Shown: in pieces, positions 10,985-22,579 of the stretch | Numbering within the stretch: position 1 is the first letter of the stretch | Layout: each line of letters begins with the position of its first letter | NCBI RefSeq assembly: GCF_000972845.2 | Contig: NC_040017.1 | Span: forward strand, 26,549,954-26,613,953 | Length of the DNA: 64,000 nt | Reading direction: 5' to 3' | Source of the DNA: Larimichthys crocea | Taxonomy: Eukaryota; Chordata; Actinopteri; Sciaenidae | Notes under the pieces: model-generated | The model's input: the letters and a program-made list of their open reading frames with translations, nothing else | Database searches by the model: none | What the model was told of the DNA's origin: nothing | Position numbers and translations under genes: made by a program

Positions 10985-12199
10985 GAAGAAGAAGAAGAGA
11001 AGAAAAAAGCCACTCTGTCCTTGCTGGAGCTCAGAAGGAAAGAGGCAAAGTACCTGTGGTAGAAACTAAAAAAAAAAACATGTTTATGTTCATTTTCCAT
11101 AAATCATTTCCTGTTGTTACCAATACGAGAGCGTGAAAAGCAAGCGGCTCTCGGCCGACTGTAACATTTTGAAATAGCAGATAGCCCGTGAGGCGCACGG
11201 GGGAGTTCAGTCAGTTACTTAAACAGTGGAGGGGAGGAGAGATGCACTATGGGAGGATTTACATACAGTACTTTGCACTATGGAGCTCCCACTGGCCAGG
11301 TGGGCTGATAGTGTGTGTGTTTGTGTGTGTTACAACAATACTTAAGGAACGCCCCCTCACACTGTCAATGCATCGGCTCAATGGGATCAGTGTAACAAAT
11401 AACCCTCGCTGTCCAACAAAAAAAAAAGAAAAAAAGAAAAAAGTGCCTTTTCTTCAAACGACTGCTGGTCTGATAAGAGATCAATGTATCGACGATCTAT
11501 TGAAGGATTATTGTGATGAGCAGCAGAGGACGCAGAAGAAGAAGTTTCAGGTCACGTGACGTCCTCTGTGGAGCATATTTTTTCGTTTCAAAGAGAAATG
11601 TCTTTTATTTAAGCTATGATGCTTTTCAGACTTTGAAAGTGTGCCGATATAATATATTGTCGTTGTTTTTTTTTTTCTCGTCGTTGTTGTTGTTTCTGTT
11701 GGTTTAAATGTGATTTAAATGATTCATGTTTCATTTTTTCTTATTAAAAAGGCAAAAAATGTGGGGAGATACAGTGCACTCGTTCATTTCTTCAACATTT
11801 ACTGTTCAGATCTATTTTTATGAGTTCTTTCAGGATTTCAGATGAAAAATGAGCAAAATCATCCAACCAGCTTTTATTCGATTTTACACTTCAGAAAAGG
11901 TTTGGTCGTTTTCTTTAACATATTTTGCAAAAAATCAGATTTTTTGCTCTGCATCAACACATTACTTTTAAGTTAAATATAAGTTTCTGGACCTCGGTGA
12001 CTCGTCTCGGTCAATCAGTCAAATCGTCTTTTTTCACCTGGCTCGTGAGCCGATGCTGCAGGAATAGCAGCGTCTTGTTGAAACAGCTCCTGACCAAATG
12101 ACTGTGGTGTGCGACATGTAGGACTGCTAGACTAAACACGGCTGGATCACACTGAGAGCCTCAAAGCAGACCTCTGCACAGGACATCGGCCCGGGCGGT

Positions 12200-12200
<1 letters not shown>
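10985..12200. other. Non-coding stretch after foxa3
   Basis: No gene or recognisable transposon is seen. The sequence is AT-rich with A- and T-runs. A further transcript end of foxa3 could lie here, but I see no second clear AATAAA. Confidence 0.4.

Positions 12201-12242
<42 letters not shown>
12201..12242. repeat. (CA)n microsatellite
   Basis: Perfect CA dinucleotide run of about 42 bp. Confidence 0.95.
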
Positions 12243-12244
<2 letters not shown>

Positions 12245-12767
12245 GAGACCTTGACAGATCCAAAAACTACTGCCCTGCCTCTGACCCTGCACTAGAAAAA
12301 CTATCAGCAGGTCAACAAAACAAAAACAGGGAGAAAGTAGAAGCAGAATATTTTATCTTTGCTGTGTCTGCCCGGCCTCTGCAGCTCCCTTTCGACCAAT
12401 CAGATCCTTTCCTGTTGATCCCAAACAAACTTCAAATGTTATTAAGAGAGTTAGTCGGATTATTGATGCACGTGAAACTTTAAAGAAAGCCGTAAAGTGC
12501 CACATCTGCAGGAAAATATAAAGTTTATTTATTGATCTTCCTACAGCTGCCCTTCCCCGGCCTCCTGCTTCTCCTCTGCTCTGTCGCCAGGCCTCCTGTC
12601 TGTCTACCTGTCTGTCTACACGTCCACCTGTCTGTCTGTCTGCTCGCAGTTGCTCAACCCAGCCCCGTGTTGTTGGAGTCACGTATTTGTCGCCGCCTTT
12701 TATTCTCTGTCACGTCAGGCCCGGCAGCCATGAGCACAGAGAGCTTCAAAAATATAGACTGCAGCAG

Positions 12768-12771
<4 letters not shown>

Positions 12772-12816
<45 letters not shown>
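12772..12816. repeat. (CA)n microsatellite
   Basis: Perfect CA dinucleotide run of about 45 bp. Confidence 0.95.
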
Positions 12817-12821
<5 letters not shown>

Positions 12822-12954
12822 ATGTTAGCCTTGCTGTTTAACTTCAGTTTCGATCAATGAATCAACAAAGGACACATAATGTTGCCTGGTGCCGCAGTAA
12901 CTAATTTCTCCCTTTTTATGATACAACATCAATACACAGGCCTCTAAAAGACCA

Positions 12955-12955
<1 letters not shown>

Positions 12956-13001
<46 letters not shown>

Positions 13002-13018
13002 CAGACACACACACACAC
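12956..13018. repeat. (CA)n microsatellite, interrupted
   Basis: CA run broken by a short TATATACAGA segment. More imperfect CACACT repeats follow at about 13162-13202. Confidence 0.9.
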
Positions 13019-13204
13019 CTTAAAGAAATGTTTAGTGGTCTGTAGTCTAAGTGGGAATCTAAGGCAGTTCGTCACCTTGCATACACAATAGTCCCTTCAG
13101 AGCACTTGGCTTGATAAGATAGGCGAACACCCGCCTGATACGGTCTCCACAGCTACAAAGACACACTCACACACACACACTCACACACTCACACACACAC
13201 ACCA

Positions 13205-15100
13205 GGTTGCTCCAGGTATGACTAACCTGGCTGACTCTAAAATGTCGCTCTGATACGCCCCCCCTCCTCCTCCTCTGTAATCAGGTGACCACGCTGATAG
13301 TGGTCACATTCAGTGCGGGCCTCTCATGAAGGGAAACAGATAACATACTGTGGCTTGAGGTTTTTTCGAGGGGTAACAATGCAGCAGTTTAAGAGTGGAA
13401 CAGTTTCACCAACAAAGAGCTCAGACTTAAGTGTGACCCTTACATTCGTAACCTCTCAGGTGTAATCTGTAACCCTCGGCTGACCCAGTTTTCCAGACTC
13501 TAAGAGAGCAGATACTGCTGATATGAGTCTGACAGTCAGTCACCATAAATCTCCTCCACAAACGGCCGTAATAAACTCTGAAGATATGATTTTTCGAGAA
13601 AGTTTCTAGGATTTGTTTCTTATCCTCTTTTGTGCAGGAATCAGACTTCAATCATAAAATCAACATGCTCAGTGAATCCAAATCTGTGCTGAGTTTATAC
13701 CGGTGCATAAAGATAATCAAAGTAAAGATGAAAACAAGTCAAGAAGCATAAATAGAGAATAGAAATTTGACAATAAAATACAAAGAATTTTAAAGCGATA
13801 GGATGAATGAACGCTGCACAGTTTGAACAAATTCACAATATTAAGAAGATCTGAGTGATGCTGCTTCAACGTCTACATCTCATTTTAACACGTCGCCTGA
13901 TGTGTGGTGATCTACTGTGATCTTCATATAAAACAATTATACAGAAAGTGTTTGTGTACGTGCACGTCACACACTGCTGCATCAGCAGTGTGTGTGTCTG
14001 CATGTGGAGTGTCAAGTGTATTAGGCATTTTCTGATCTCCTGCCACTATCAACAGGATGTACTAACAAGACAGTTCAGGGTTCATTAGGTTACGATGACT
14101 TGGTCAGAGTTAAGAAGAGATGTGACACCAACAATCTCTCCTTCTCTGCGAATCCTTGTTTCTCCCAGTCTGACTTTCTTTCTGTGCATGTCCAGCAGAT
14201 TTCACTGTGATAACAATAAACACAAAGTTCAGCGTGATGACGATTAGTATCAGTACTGAGGTAGCTTTTTAATAATCAGCTCAAGAGAAGGAGTTTAAGT
14301 TCTCCACCATGTCAGTCAAAGACTTTTAAAAATATTCTCCAGCCATGGTCTGGGAAGTGAGTGGAGTGTAGTTAAAGGAAGTAAATGACGGTATGGTTAA
14401 AATAAAACATTGCGATCACAGTAAATAAAAACCGAAGGCCTGTGATGAGACGTGAATTGAACTGAACTGAAACATCTTCTCTGTTCTGTGAGTAATTATC
14501 TTGATTATTTAAACTTAACTTTGTCTAATTTTGTATCGAGTTGAAGCAGAGAGTGAAGCAACAGTCAGCTCGTGAGATGACAGTCGAGGTGAGGACAGAC
14601 AGTTTTCTAGTCTCCGCAGATTAAGATCTTATCATAAACTCAATCCCTCTCTGTCATTGTTTTACATAACTGCAGCTCTGAAAGCTTCAAAGGATTTTTA
14701 TAGAGAGTCGATGTGGCCTTCACATCAGTGCGGCGGTGACACTGTTGTCATTTTCTGTATAATGAATATTTGTCTTCGGAGGTGCACCCGCCCTGTTGAA
14801 GGCTTGATGACAGCCGCCCTCAGGCTGTTCTGTTGGTGACAGCAAATCCGGCGTGCAGCCTGCGAGCGTGCACGCCTGCACAAAGAGCGTCTGTGCCGAA
14901 ATGACGAGTCGCATGCATCAAAAATAAGACTTTAGTTTATGTCTAACCTTCATTTCATCATATTATAACCACCTCTGTGAGCCAAACACACTCAAAAAAC
15001 TGTGTGGACTGAAAAAATAAAAACACAGAAAGATCTGAGAAAGTGGAGTTCATGTGCTTCACTGTGCGGCGAGGATTTTTCCATTTAGCAGGTGTTTGAG
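13205..15100. other. Non-coding stretch, nothing recognised
   Basis: No exon, RNA gene or transposon could be supported. It is mixed-composition, mostly AT-rich sequence. Confidence 0.4.
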
Positions 15101-15101
15101 T

Positions 15102-15110
15102 AAGAAAGAC

Positions 15111-15149
<39 letters not shown>

Positions 15150-15166
15150 CAGAAAGAAAGAGAGAG
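15102..15166. repeat. (GAAA)n microsatellite
   Basis: Tetranucleotide GAAA/GAAAGAC array of about 65 bp ending in a short GA run. It is purine-only on the + strand. Confidence 0.92.
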
Positions 15167-15989
15167 GGTGGTGCGTGCTTTCAAGATGTGCCATGCAAAT
15201 GAGGCTGTGCATCCTGGATCCTGTTAGGTGGATCTATTGTTTACACTTGCTATTGCCCGAGGAGAGGGAGGGAAAGAAGGGAGCGAGAGCGAGAAGGAAG
15301 GGAGCGCTTTCAGTTCATCCCTCAGGCTATACTCTCCCTTTTTTTGAAAAATAGACGGCTTAGCTGACAGACAGACAGACAGGTCTGTTAATTAGGCAGT
15401 AAAACAATTAGTCAAGAGCTGAGCCTGATACCATGAAAGCATGTTCTTAATATATGACTTCTGTAGATATTATGAACTCTACCTCGCTTTTATAACATGA
15501 AATGAACAATCACCATGATGAATTGTTTGTGTGGCACCTGTGACAGGTGATAAAACAATAAAAACATGTTTCATTTAATAAGTGACACAAACTCAAATTT
15601 AAAACTAAATATGTGAAGCGCTGCAGTTCAGCATGTGAGACAGTCAGAGAGAGAGTCAGCATGACAAACAGTCAAACAGGCAGGGGGAGAGACAGTTTGG
15701 CAGTTAACCAGACAGACAGACAGACAGATGGTCAAAAAAACTGTAAAGAGGCAGTCAGAGGATCAGTGAGACAGAAAGACAGTGAGACAGCTCGTAAAGA
15801 AGACAGGTCTAACAACATCTTTAGATTCATTTAAAGGAAACTGTGAAAAGTTTCACAATATTCACGTGAACTATGAATTTTAAATGATCAGTAAAACGAA
15901 TTATTTTGTCCTCGAGTCATTCACGTGAAACATTCATCAGATTGAGATATTTTGAGTTACTGAAGACAATATGATCAAATATGATGGGT

Positions 15990-16006
15990 GAGACAGACAG
16001 ACAGAC

Positions 16007-16039
<33 letters not shown>

Positions 16040-16164
16040 TAGAGAGTGACAGACAGACAGACAGACAGAGAGACAGACAGACAGAGAGACAGACAGACAG
16101 ACAGAGAGAGTGACAGACAGACAGACAGAGAGACAGACAGAGAGACAGACAGACAGACAGACAG
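15990..16164. repeat. (ACAG)n microsatellite, compound
   Basis: About 175 bp of ACAG units broken by GAGA and GTGA variants in a regular higher-order pattern. A shorter ACAG run lies just upstream at about 15712-15728. Long open frames on both strands here come only from the repeat. Confidence 0.93.
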
Positions 16165-16318
16165 GTCAGGCTGTAGAGTAGTTAATAAAGATGGAGGCAG
16201 AGACAGACAGTCACATGGACACAAACCTGTAGATAAACCTAAAAGACAGACAGGCACTCAGCTAGTAAAGAAGACAGAGAGACAGTGAGTCCATGAGACA
16301 GTCAGTTAGTGTGTCATT

Positions 16319-16319
16319 C

Positions 16320-16350
<31 letters not shown>
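16319..16350. repeat. (ACAG)n microsatellite
   Basis: A clean run of about eight ACAG units, a satellite of the larger array 150 bp upstream. Confidence 0.9.
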
Positions 16351-16490
16351 GCGACAGTGGCCGGCAGAGGCTCAGATAAGCTGTTGGACTTTGCTCCGTC
16401 GGCCGTGGGTGTTGCAAAGAGGCCCGAGATAAAAACCGCTGGCCTGAGAGACGAACACAGAGGAGGCGGCTGATTACATTTAACCTGACG
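16351..16490 (+). promoter_or_regulatory. Candidate foxa3 distal enhancer with HNF4 and GATA motifs
   Basis: This GC-richer, non-repetitive block sits between microsatellites. It holds TGGACTTTG at 16385-16393, whose complement CAAAGTCCA is the HNF4-specific half-site. Two AGATAA (GATA-type) words flank it, and a TTGCAAAG word lies nearby. Enhancer function and the link to foxa3, 6 kb upstream, are inference. Confidence 0.25.

Positions 16491-16491
<1 letters not shown>

Positions 16492-16529
<38 letters not shown>
16492..16529. repeat. (GT)n microsatellite
   Basis: Perfect GT run of about 38 bp. An A-run follows at about 16594-16610. Confidence 0.95.
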
Positions 16530-16530
<1 letters not shown>

Positions 16531-16619
16531 ACAGGCAGGGAGGACAGTATTGATCAAAGAGGACCATCGACTCAGGGACAGATGCACAGCAGCAAAAAAA
16601 AAAAAAAAAAGAAGCAGGC

Positions 16620-17815
16620 GGCCTCTCCGCTATGAGCGACAGCAGCAGGTTAAAGGTTTGTGGAAAAGGTTGCTGGTTCTAATCCTCAGACGATGCTTTG
16701 TTAAAGCGCCCTGGGGCAAAATGTTGTGCAAACGTTACAGTTTTGTTGTAAATGAGTTCAGGTAAAAGCAGCAGCGAGATTCCTGGTGGTTTCTGTGATC
16801 CTACACTCGATAAATTCACAACTTGTTTTATTTCCTCTTCTCGCTGCATCCTGTGTGTTTGCACTGACCCAGTTTCCCTTCAGGCATCATTAAAGTTTCA
16901 TCTTATCTTATCTTAATTTCCGTGAGTAACATTGTCTGTTATGATTACACACAGATCACCTGCCGGGTTTATCAAGTCCTCTCCGTAACATGACACACTG
17001 TGGATTTCAAAATAAAAGTCATGTGCTTTAGAAAAGTATTGCACCTGTAAGACTCCTGCTGTAGTTTCAGGATGTTTGAACTTGCCGCAGAGGAGGTGTG
17101 AAGTACAATATCCTCAGGACTCCGTCCTTCTCGTGTGTCTGCAGAGAGCCTCAGGTTGGATTTTATGACGATCTTATGGCGCTGCGCTCGGGGAAACCCC
17201 CCGTGTGGCTTGTTTGTATCACTTAAATAAACCTTGATCACTTCCTACACCTGTGGGATATCACATCACACTGCCTATCTAATTAATAAATCCACATCTA
17301 CATGCAAACTAACTATAACCACCGTGTTCGTTATCCCCAAGGCAAAGCTAAAGCTGCGGGGAACCCCTCGGGAGCTTCATTTGACTGTGCCAGCTTGTTT
17401 CATGGCAGAAAGTAGTGTGAACTGTAGGTATGACTCTATCATGAACATCAACACGGACAACACTTCCTCCTACTGCACCAAAATATCCAAAATATCTAAA
17501 ATATCTTGAACTTTTGCACCAAAGTCTACGGATACGGTATCGAGTCGACTTAAACCTGAGCAGGACTCAGCTGTCAATCATGAAACCTCCCATTTTAAAG
17601 CTCAAATAACTCGACTTGTTCAAAGAACTTGAACATACAGCAGCGTGATAAGAGCGACATAACATAGGGAAAATATAATATTTGATGTAATTTGATTTTT
17701 TAAAGTTTGGCTCTTGTCCCATCTGCGCACACAGAGCTTTAAATTCAAGCTGGAGTCAGCGACATGGACATCGACGGGCTGGTTTTGGATATTTATGTTG
17801 AACACAACTCAAGTG
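16620..17815. other. Non-coding stretch, mostly unrecognised
   Basis: No gene. A word resembling a tRNA B-box (GGTTCTAATCC, about 16675) followed by CCCTGGGGCAAAATG hints at a worn tRNA-derived SINE, but the A-box and tail are not clear. Confidence 0.3.
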
Positions 17816-17817
17816 GA

Positions 17818-18195
17818 CTGCTCCCTCCAGGCTGGGAGTGAGTTATTGCCCCAAGTATCTCGGGATCTTGTTCACTAGTGATGGGTAGATGGAGCATGAG
17901 GTGGATCGGTGGACTGGTGTGGCTTCAGCACTAACGTGGATGTTACGGTGAGCTGGAAGGCAAAGCTCTTGATAACCTCGGCAGATAAAAAGAGTTTCGT
18001 CCGCAGGGTGGCTGGGCTCGGCTTTAGAGAAAGCGTGAGGAGCTCGGACATCCAGAGAGACTAGAGATGCTCTGATCAGGATGCTTCCTGGGCGCCTTCC
18101 TTTGGTAGGAGACGCAAAACTCGCGTGGTATTACACAGACCGTCTCACAGGGGAACACCTCAGGATCCTGGAGGAGGAGCTGGGAATGTAACTTA
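17818..18195 (+). mobile_element. RTE/Rex3-like LINE remnant (ORF2 3' part)
   Basis: This stretch matches the familiar C-terminal region of a fish non-LTR retrotransposon of the RTE type. Diagnostic words in order are CTGGGAGTGAGTTATTGCC, TATCTCGGGATCTTGTTCAC, CCGCAGGGTGGCTGGGCTC, GTGAGGAGCTCGGACATCC, TCAGGATGCTTCCTGGGC and a final GGAGGAGGAGCTGG. The reading frame is broken by stops and deletions, so it is dead. Its age and exact family need a repeat-library comparison. Confidence 0.72.
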
Positions 18196-18199
18196 ACCA

Positions 18200-18595
18200 C
18201 AACGAAGAGACGGACAATCGTAAACTACCATAAAAATACCACAAAGAAATAAAACTAAATAACTAAAACTACATTTTAACATATATTTGTTCATATTTCT
18301 ACATTAAAAGTGGATAAAACATCTGCCATCAACCAAAAATCATATAATACCGTATCGATGATCCCCGTCTCTGTCTTGTTTTCAGTTTTCATGTTAATAC
18401 ATATTATAGTGATTGGTCGGTGTTTCGGGCAGAGTGGACGTCGTGTCTCTTCATAGCTGCTTTCACTCTGAACAAACCAAGAAGAAGTGGACTGCGACAG
18501 TGTCAGGACGGCGTGAGGGTGAGTGTGATGAGACCTTCAGGAATGTTCACCAACATCTGGAGAGCATGTGTCGGGTCAAACACACATTATTGAAA

Positions 18596-18627
<32 letters not shown>

Positions 18628-19999
18628 TGCTGGCTAGACTTAAAGACAACATTACTTGAATTGACATGACCACTACTGTCCACTGCCTTGTAAATCACAG
18701 ACATTGAGACATACACACACATGTCTGCACACACACACACATAAAGACACGCAGAGCATGTCAAAGGCTGTGTTTGTCTCCGGCGCACAGATGGATGAAG
18801 ACAGGGTGTCCATCCTTTGCCAAATGACAGAATCTGATGGAGCGATGTGTCAGACTGCTTTGTTGAATCTGGCTCTGCTCCGACATCCAAACCCGACTTT
18901 ACCCCGGAGCTTTGAGGCCGACTGGGTGAGAACCCAGGCTTTGACTCTCAGCTTGGCCGACTCGCGCTCTTAAAGTCAGAGTCAACGTTTTTTTTTTTTT
19001 TCTTCAGTTTTCATGTTGTGTAAAAAAATTCTTCTGCCTGAGGTCGTACCAGCTTTTCCTCCAACATTCAGGAGCTTCAAAGTTTGCCCTGTTTTTTTAA
19101 AGAAAAAAAAAATGACTTGAGGTGAAGAGAAGAAGCAAACATCGGGAGGGAAATTCTGAGGTTTGGAACAAGGTCGACAGCTTTTTGCCAAACCTTTATT
19201 TAACCTAATTTAAATGAGTGTTTAAGTAAAGGGTAAATAGACGAGTAGATAGATACCAAGACCTGCAGCTTCAGCTCCACATCCAGATCATTCGTGTACG
19301 TCACCTCCTGTTATGCTCCACACTGTGAACCATGAAATAGGTCGTAATTATATATGCATACATATATATACATATATTTATAATTAATAAGGATAAAATA
19401 AATAAATAAATCAAATTTTTAAAAAAAATAATGTTAAAAGTTTCTTTGTTCATGCATCTGAAGTTTCATTCAGAGCTGAAACATCAGCGTGCAGAGGATT
19501 CAGGTCTTTGCACCAACGCTCATTTGAAGCTGAGCAGATCTGATCAGCACACGACAAAGTTGATAGTGTCTTTAGGCTGAGATTAACACTGATGAATCTC
19601 AAAATGGACACACAGCAAACACTTAAACCAAATATAAATACGAGTCGGCTTTGACTCGATGCGTGCGGGGAGGCAGCAGAATGGCGAGGAAGACAGCCAT
19701 GACTTGGCAAATATCCTTACGACACTGATTATTTGCTGCAAATATTTGCTGCAAATCAGATAATTCATCTTTGTTTACAGCACAGACAATCTCTGATTGT
19801 TTAATATCCTACCAGTCGAAAATCAAATTTACATTGAGCCACTTTTTATTAGTATATCATCACCAGCAGCCGAGGAGCGCCGACTCCTGCGAGTGTGATG
19901 GCCCGAAGCCTGACGGCACAGTTTGTCTTCAGAGAAAGCAAGAAGAGAGACTTTTCATCCACACACACATTTATATAGAGTATACAGGTGCATGAGGGT

Positions 20000-20038
<39 letters not shown>

Positions 20039-20209
20039 CACATTAAGTTCTGCAGTTATCTTATCAGCCATCACAGGTGTGCATTTAAAAGGCTCCACCC
20101 AATACCGGTTTCCTGCGAGGCCTGGATGCTTACATGTTTGCATGTGTATGCGTGTGTGTGTTCATGCATATGTAACCGTTTGCATGTTAGCACATGTAGC
20201 ACATGTACA

Positions 20210-20240
<31 letters not shown>

Positions 20241-20565
20241 ATCTATTGTGTATTCAGCAGCTGGGGGAACATAACAGGAAAATAACTCAGAGTAACGTGG
20301 TTTTTGATTTGATAACGGCGTGTTTACACCCAAAAATATGTTTAGACCTGAGAGAGATCGAAGGCCCTGTTAGATCGCTCATGAACAAACTGTTATAAAA
20401 TACCAAAAACAAAAATCTAAATGGATTTATTTAGAATTTGGGACGAAACGCTGCATAAGAAAGTCAAAGACAAGATACAAATCCATTGTATTTAGCCATA
20501 TTTGACTCATCATTTCTGTCATCTGTGTATCATCAGTTTAAATGAGTTTTATGATCTGCATGACC
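18200..20565. other. Non-coding stretch with short microsatellites
   Basis: No gene. It holds a (GT)n run at 18596-18624, a T-run near 18990, an AT-rich block at about 19345-19430, (CA)n at 20001-20042 and (GT)n at 20211-20241. Open frames of 60-136 codons here are read-through of these repeats. Confidence 0.4.
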
Positions 20566-20569
20566 CGCT

Positions 20570-20835
20570 GATCTTGAACGAGTCATTCACGCAGTAATAG
20601 CATCCAAACTGGACTCCTGTCGCTCACTCCACCTCTGCATCTCTCAGGAGATTTGTCGTCTGCAGCTGATTCAAAAAGCTGCAGCTCGGTTACTAACAGG
20701 GACCAAGAAACGAGACCACGTCACCTCTGTTCCTGCAGATTTGCACTGTTCACTTCTAAATCTCTCCACAGTCTCACCTCTGCATATATCTCAGATCTTC
20801 TCCTTACAGAACCAACACGCGCTTCAGATCAAGTT
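20570..20835 (+). pseudogene. L2/Rex1-like LINE reverse-transcriptase fragment
   Basis: From 20570 a frame reads DLERVIHAVIASKLDSC and then RLQLIQKAAARLLTGTKKRD, HVTSVPADLH, the typical end of a LINE reverse transcriptase (R-LQLVQNAAARLLTGT...HITPVL-SLHWLP). A frameshift near 20750 moves the match to another frame, which continues SLHSLTSAYISDLL. No start, no endonuclease and no second half are present, so it is a 5'-truncated relic. Confidence 0.75.
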
Positions 20836-20869
20836 TGCACCATGAGAGTTTCACATGTTGTTGTTTTTA

Positions 20870-21982
20870 TTTTTTGCTGACTGAACTCCATCTCCACTCT
20901 CTAATATTTGACAGTTTCCTCCGTGGATTGCTGCTTCAGACCCGAATGAGCTAAAATCAAGCTGCTTTGTGGCCTTTGACTGAAAGCACCGAGACAGTCG
21001 CACCACCGTGACAACTGCAGCCAGGCACTTAGAGTTCATTAGCTGTGTGTGTGTACAGCTGGACACACAAACACACACACACACACACATAAGTAGGGAC
21101 AATATAACAGCTGGGGCCGTGGACTGAAGGAAGAAAGTAGCCGAGAAGTTAGAGACACAAGTTTGAACCCAAAGAGAGCAGCTGGTGAAGTCAGTGATTA
21201 TCTCCTCCCTGCTGACGTGCCTTTGAGCAAGACGCCTGGACCTGCAGTGACATTAATCTAAATATTAATATCAGCGCTGTTCGCTGTTTGCAGGACAGAA
21301 AACGGTGAATCTCTTGTACATCTGCACAGGTGTGCAGGACACAGGTGGGCTGAGAGCTCTCAGGACGGGCTGGGCATGTTCAGACAATGTTTGATTGACA
21401 GCTCTAGTGGGGGCGGGACTACTGGCACCTTTATGACTCTTTGGAGTCAATGCAGTTTGATGTCACAAGGAAATCTGCTGCACGGCAACCGATAAAGAGC
21501 CGGAATGATCAGAAACACCCGATCGGATCAGGCTGAACACAGTTTGTCCTTCAGTACATCAGGAGGAGCTGCACGTAAATACATTTATACATATTAATGT
21601 CTTTTTATAGACTTTGATACAGTTTGCACAGTTTTCTCTGCGCTCCATCGGGATAACTGTGACAAAAAATGAAATGCTTTAATTTATGGACGCATTGTTT
21701 CTTTTCTCAGGTCGTTTCCTGGAAAGAATGATGTGATTTGGTGCTACAGTAATATTAATGATGATCAGATGAGGTTATTTTAATGAGGATTTAGTTCAAT
21801 TCTTGCATAAATATTAATTTATTAAGTGTGCCTGACTAGAAAGTTATTCTTTACTTTGAATTGTGTTTGTCTGTCACGCTTACAACAGCAAATCATTAGA
21901 TTAGGTTAGATTATACTGAAAGCGTGCATCCTGACCGCCTGATTCTTTCTAGGTAAATTCTTTGGACATTGGATTAATAAAC

Positions 21983-21985
<3 letters not shown>
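20870..21985. other. Non-coding stretch
   Basis: No gene is seen apart from the SINE remnant listed separately and a short (CA)n run at about 21069-21090. AT-rich toward the 3' side. Confidence 0.4.
21113..21250 (+). mobile_element. tRNA-derived SINE remnant
   Basis: An A-box-like TAGCCGAGAAGT (21138-21149) and a B-box-like AGTTTGAACCC (21160-21170) are followed by CTGCTGACGTGCCTTTGAGC and AAGACGCC. That is the usual layout of fish tRNA-derived SINEs. The sequence is well diverged and the tail is not distinct. Confidence 0.5.
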
Positions 21986-22031
<46 letters not shown>

Positions 22032-22140
22032 ACAGAGGAATCCAGAGGTCCCTCTCACTTTCACCGCCGTGTTACTGCGGCTGATTTGTTTTTCCACCGC
22101 CTCCAATCAGAGGCCCCCCTGGCTAGGACCAATTAACAGC

Positions 22141-22190
<50 letters not shown>
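21985..22190. repeat. Two (CA)n microsatellites
   Basis: CA runs at 21985-22028 and 22142-22190, separated by about 110 bp of unique sequence. Confidence 0.95.
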
Positions 22191-22191
<1 letters not shown>

Positions 22192-22479
22192 CCAGTGTGA
22201 GGCTTCTGCAGCACCCAGCTGGGGCGGATTAGCAGCCCTCCTGCCTCCTAATGTGCCGGCACACGATGATCAGGGGGTAAAAGTTAACACCCACACACGA
22301 GAGACCGGCGGAAGAATACCCCCTCTTTACTGAGGAGCCCACGTGTTACCTGAACCGGCTCGTGACCCGGTTTAACACGAACATGACATCTGATGGTGTG
22401 AACGCTGCAGTCACTCAACAAAGCGGGAGATGACTCTGCTAGAGACGATATGAAATCAATGAAATCATTGATCTCTGTG

Positions 22480-22575
22480 ATTTCACACAAAGCCAAACTC
22501 TACTCGACCTGGGAGGGATTCAGCGCCTTGCTCAAAGACTCCTCAGCAGGTTGAACCGGGTCTCAACATCCAGAC
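22480..22575 (-). mobile_element. SINE remnant, reverse orientation
   Basis: Read on the - strand it gives CCTGCTGAGGAGTCTTTGAG CAAGGCGCTGAATCCC, the same core as the SINE at 21.1 kb (CTGCTGA...CTTTGAGCAAG). The promoter half is weak (GTTGAACCGGGTC). Confidence 0.4.
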
Positions 22576-22579
22576 AGAT

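Noticed and set aside
16046..16288. Asp/Arg/Thr/Gln-rich open frame and its Ser/Val/Cys-rich mirror
   Set aside because: It is the ACAG microsatellite read in translation.
16665..16740. Possible SINE with a B-box word GGTTCTAATCC
   Set aside because: A-box, tail and target-site duplication are not visible; too weak to list as an element.
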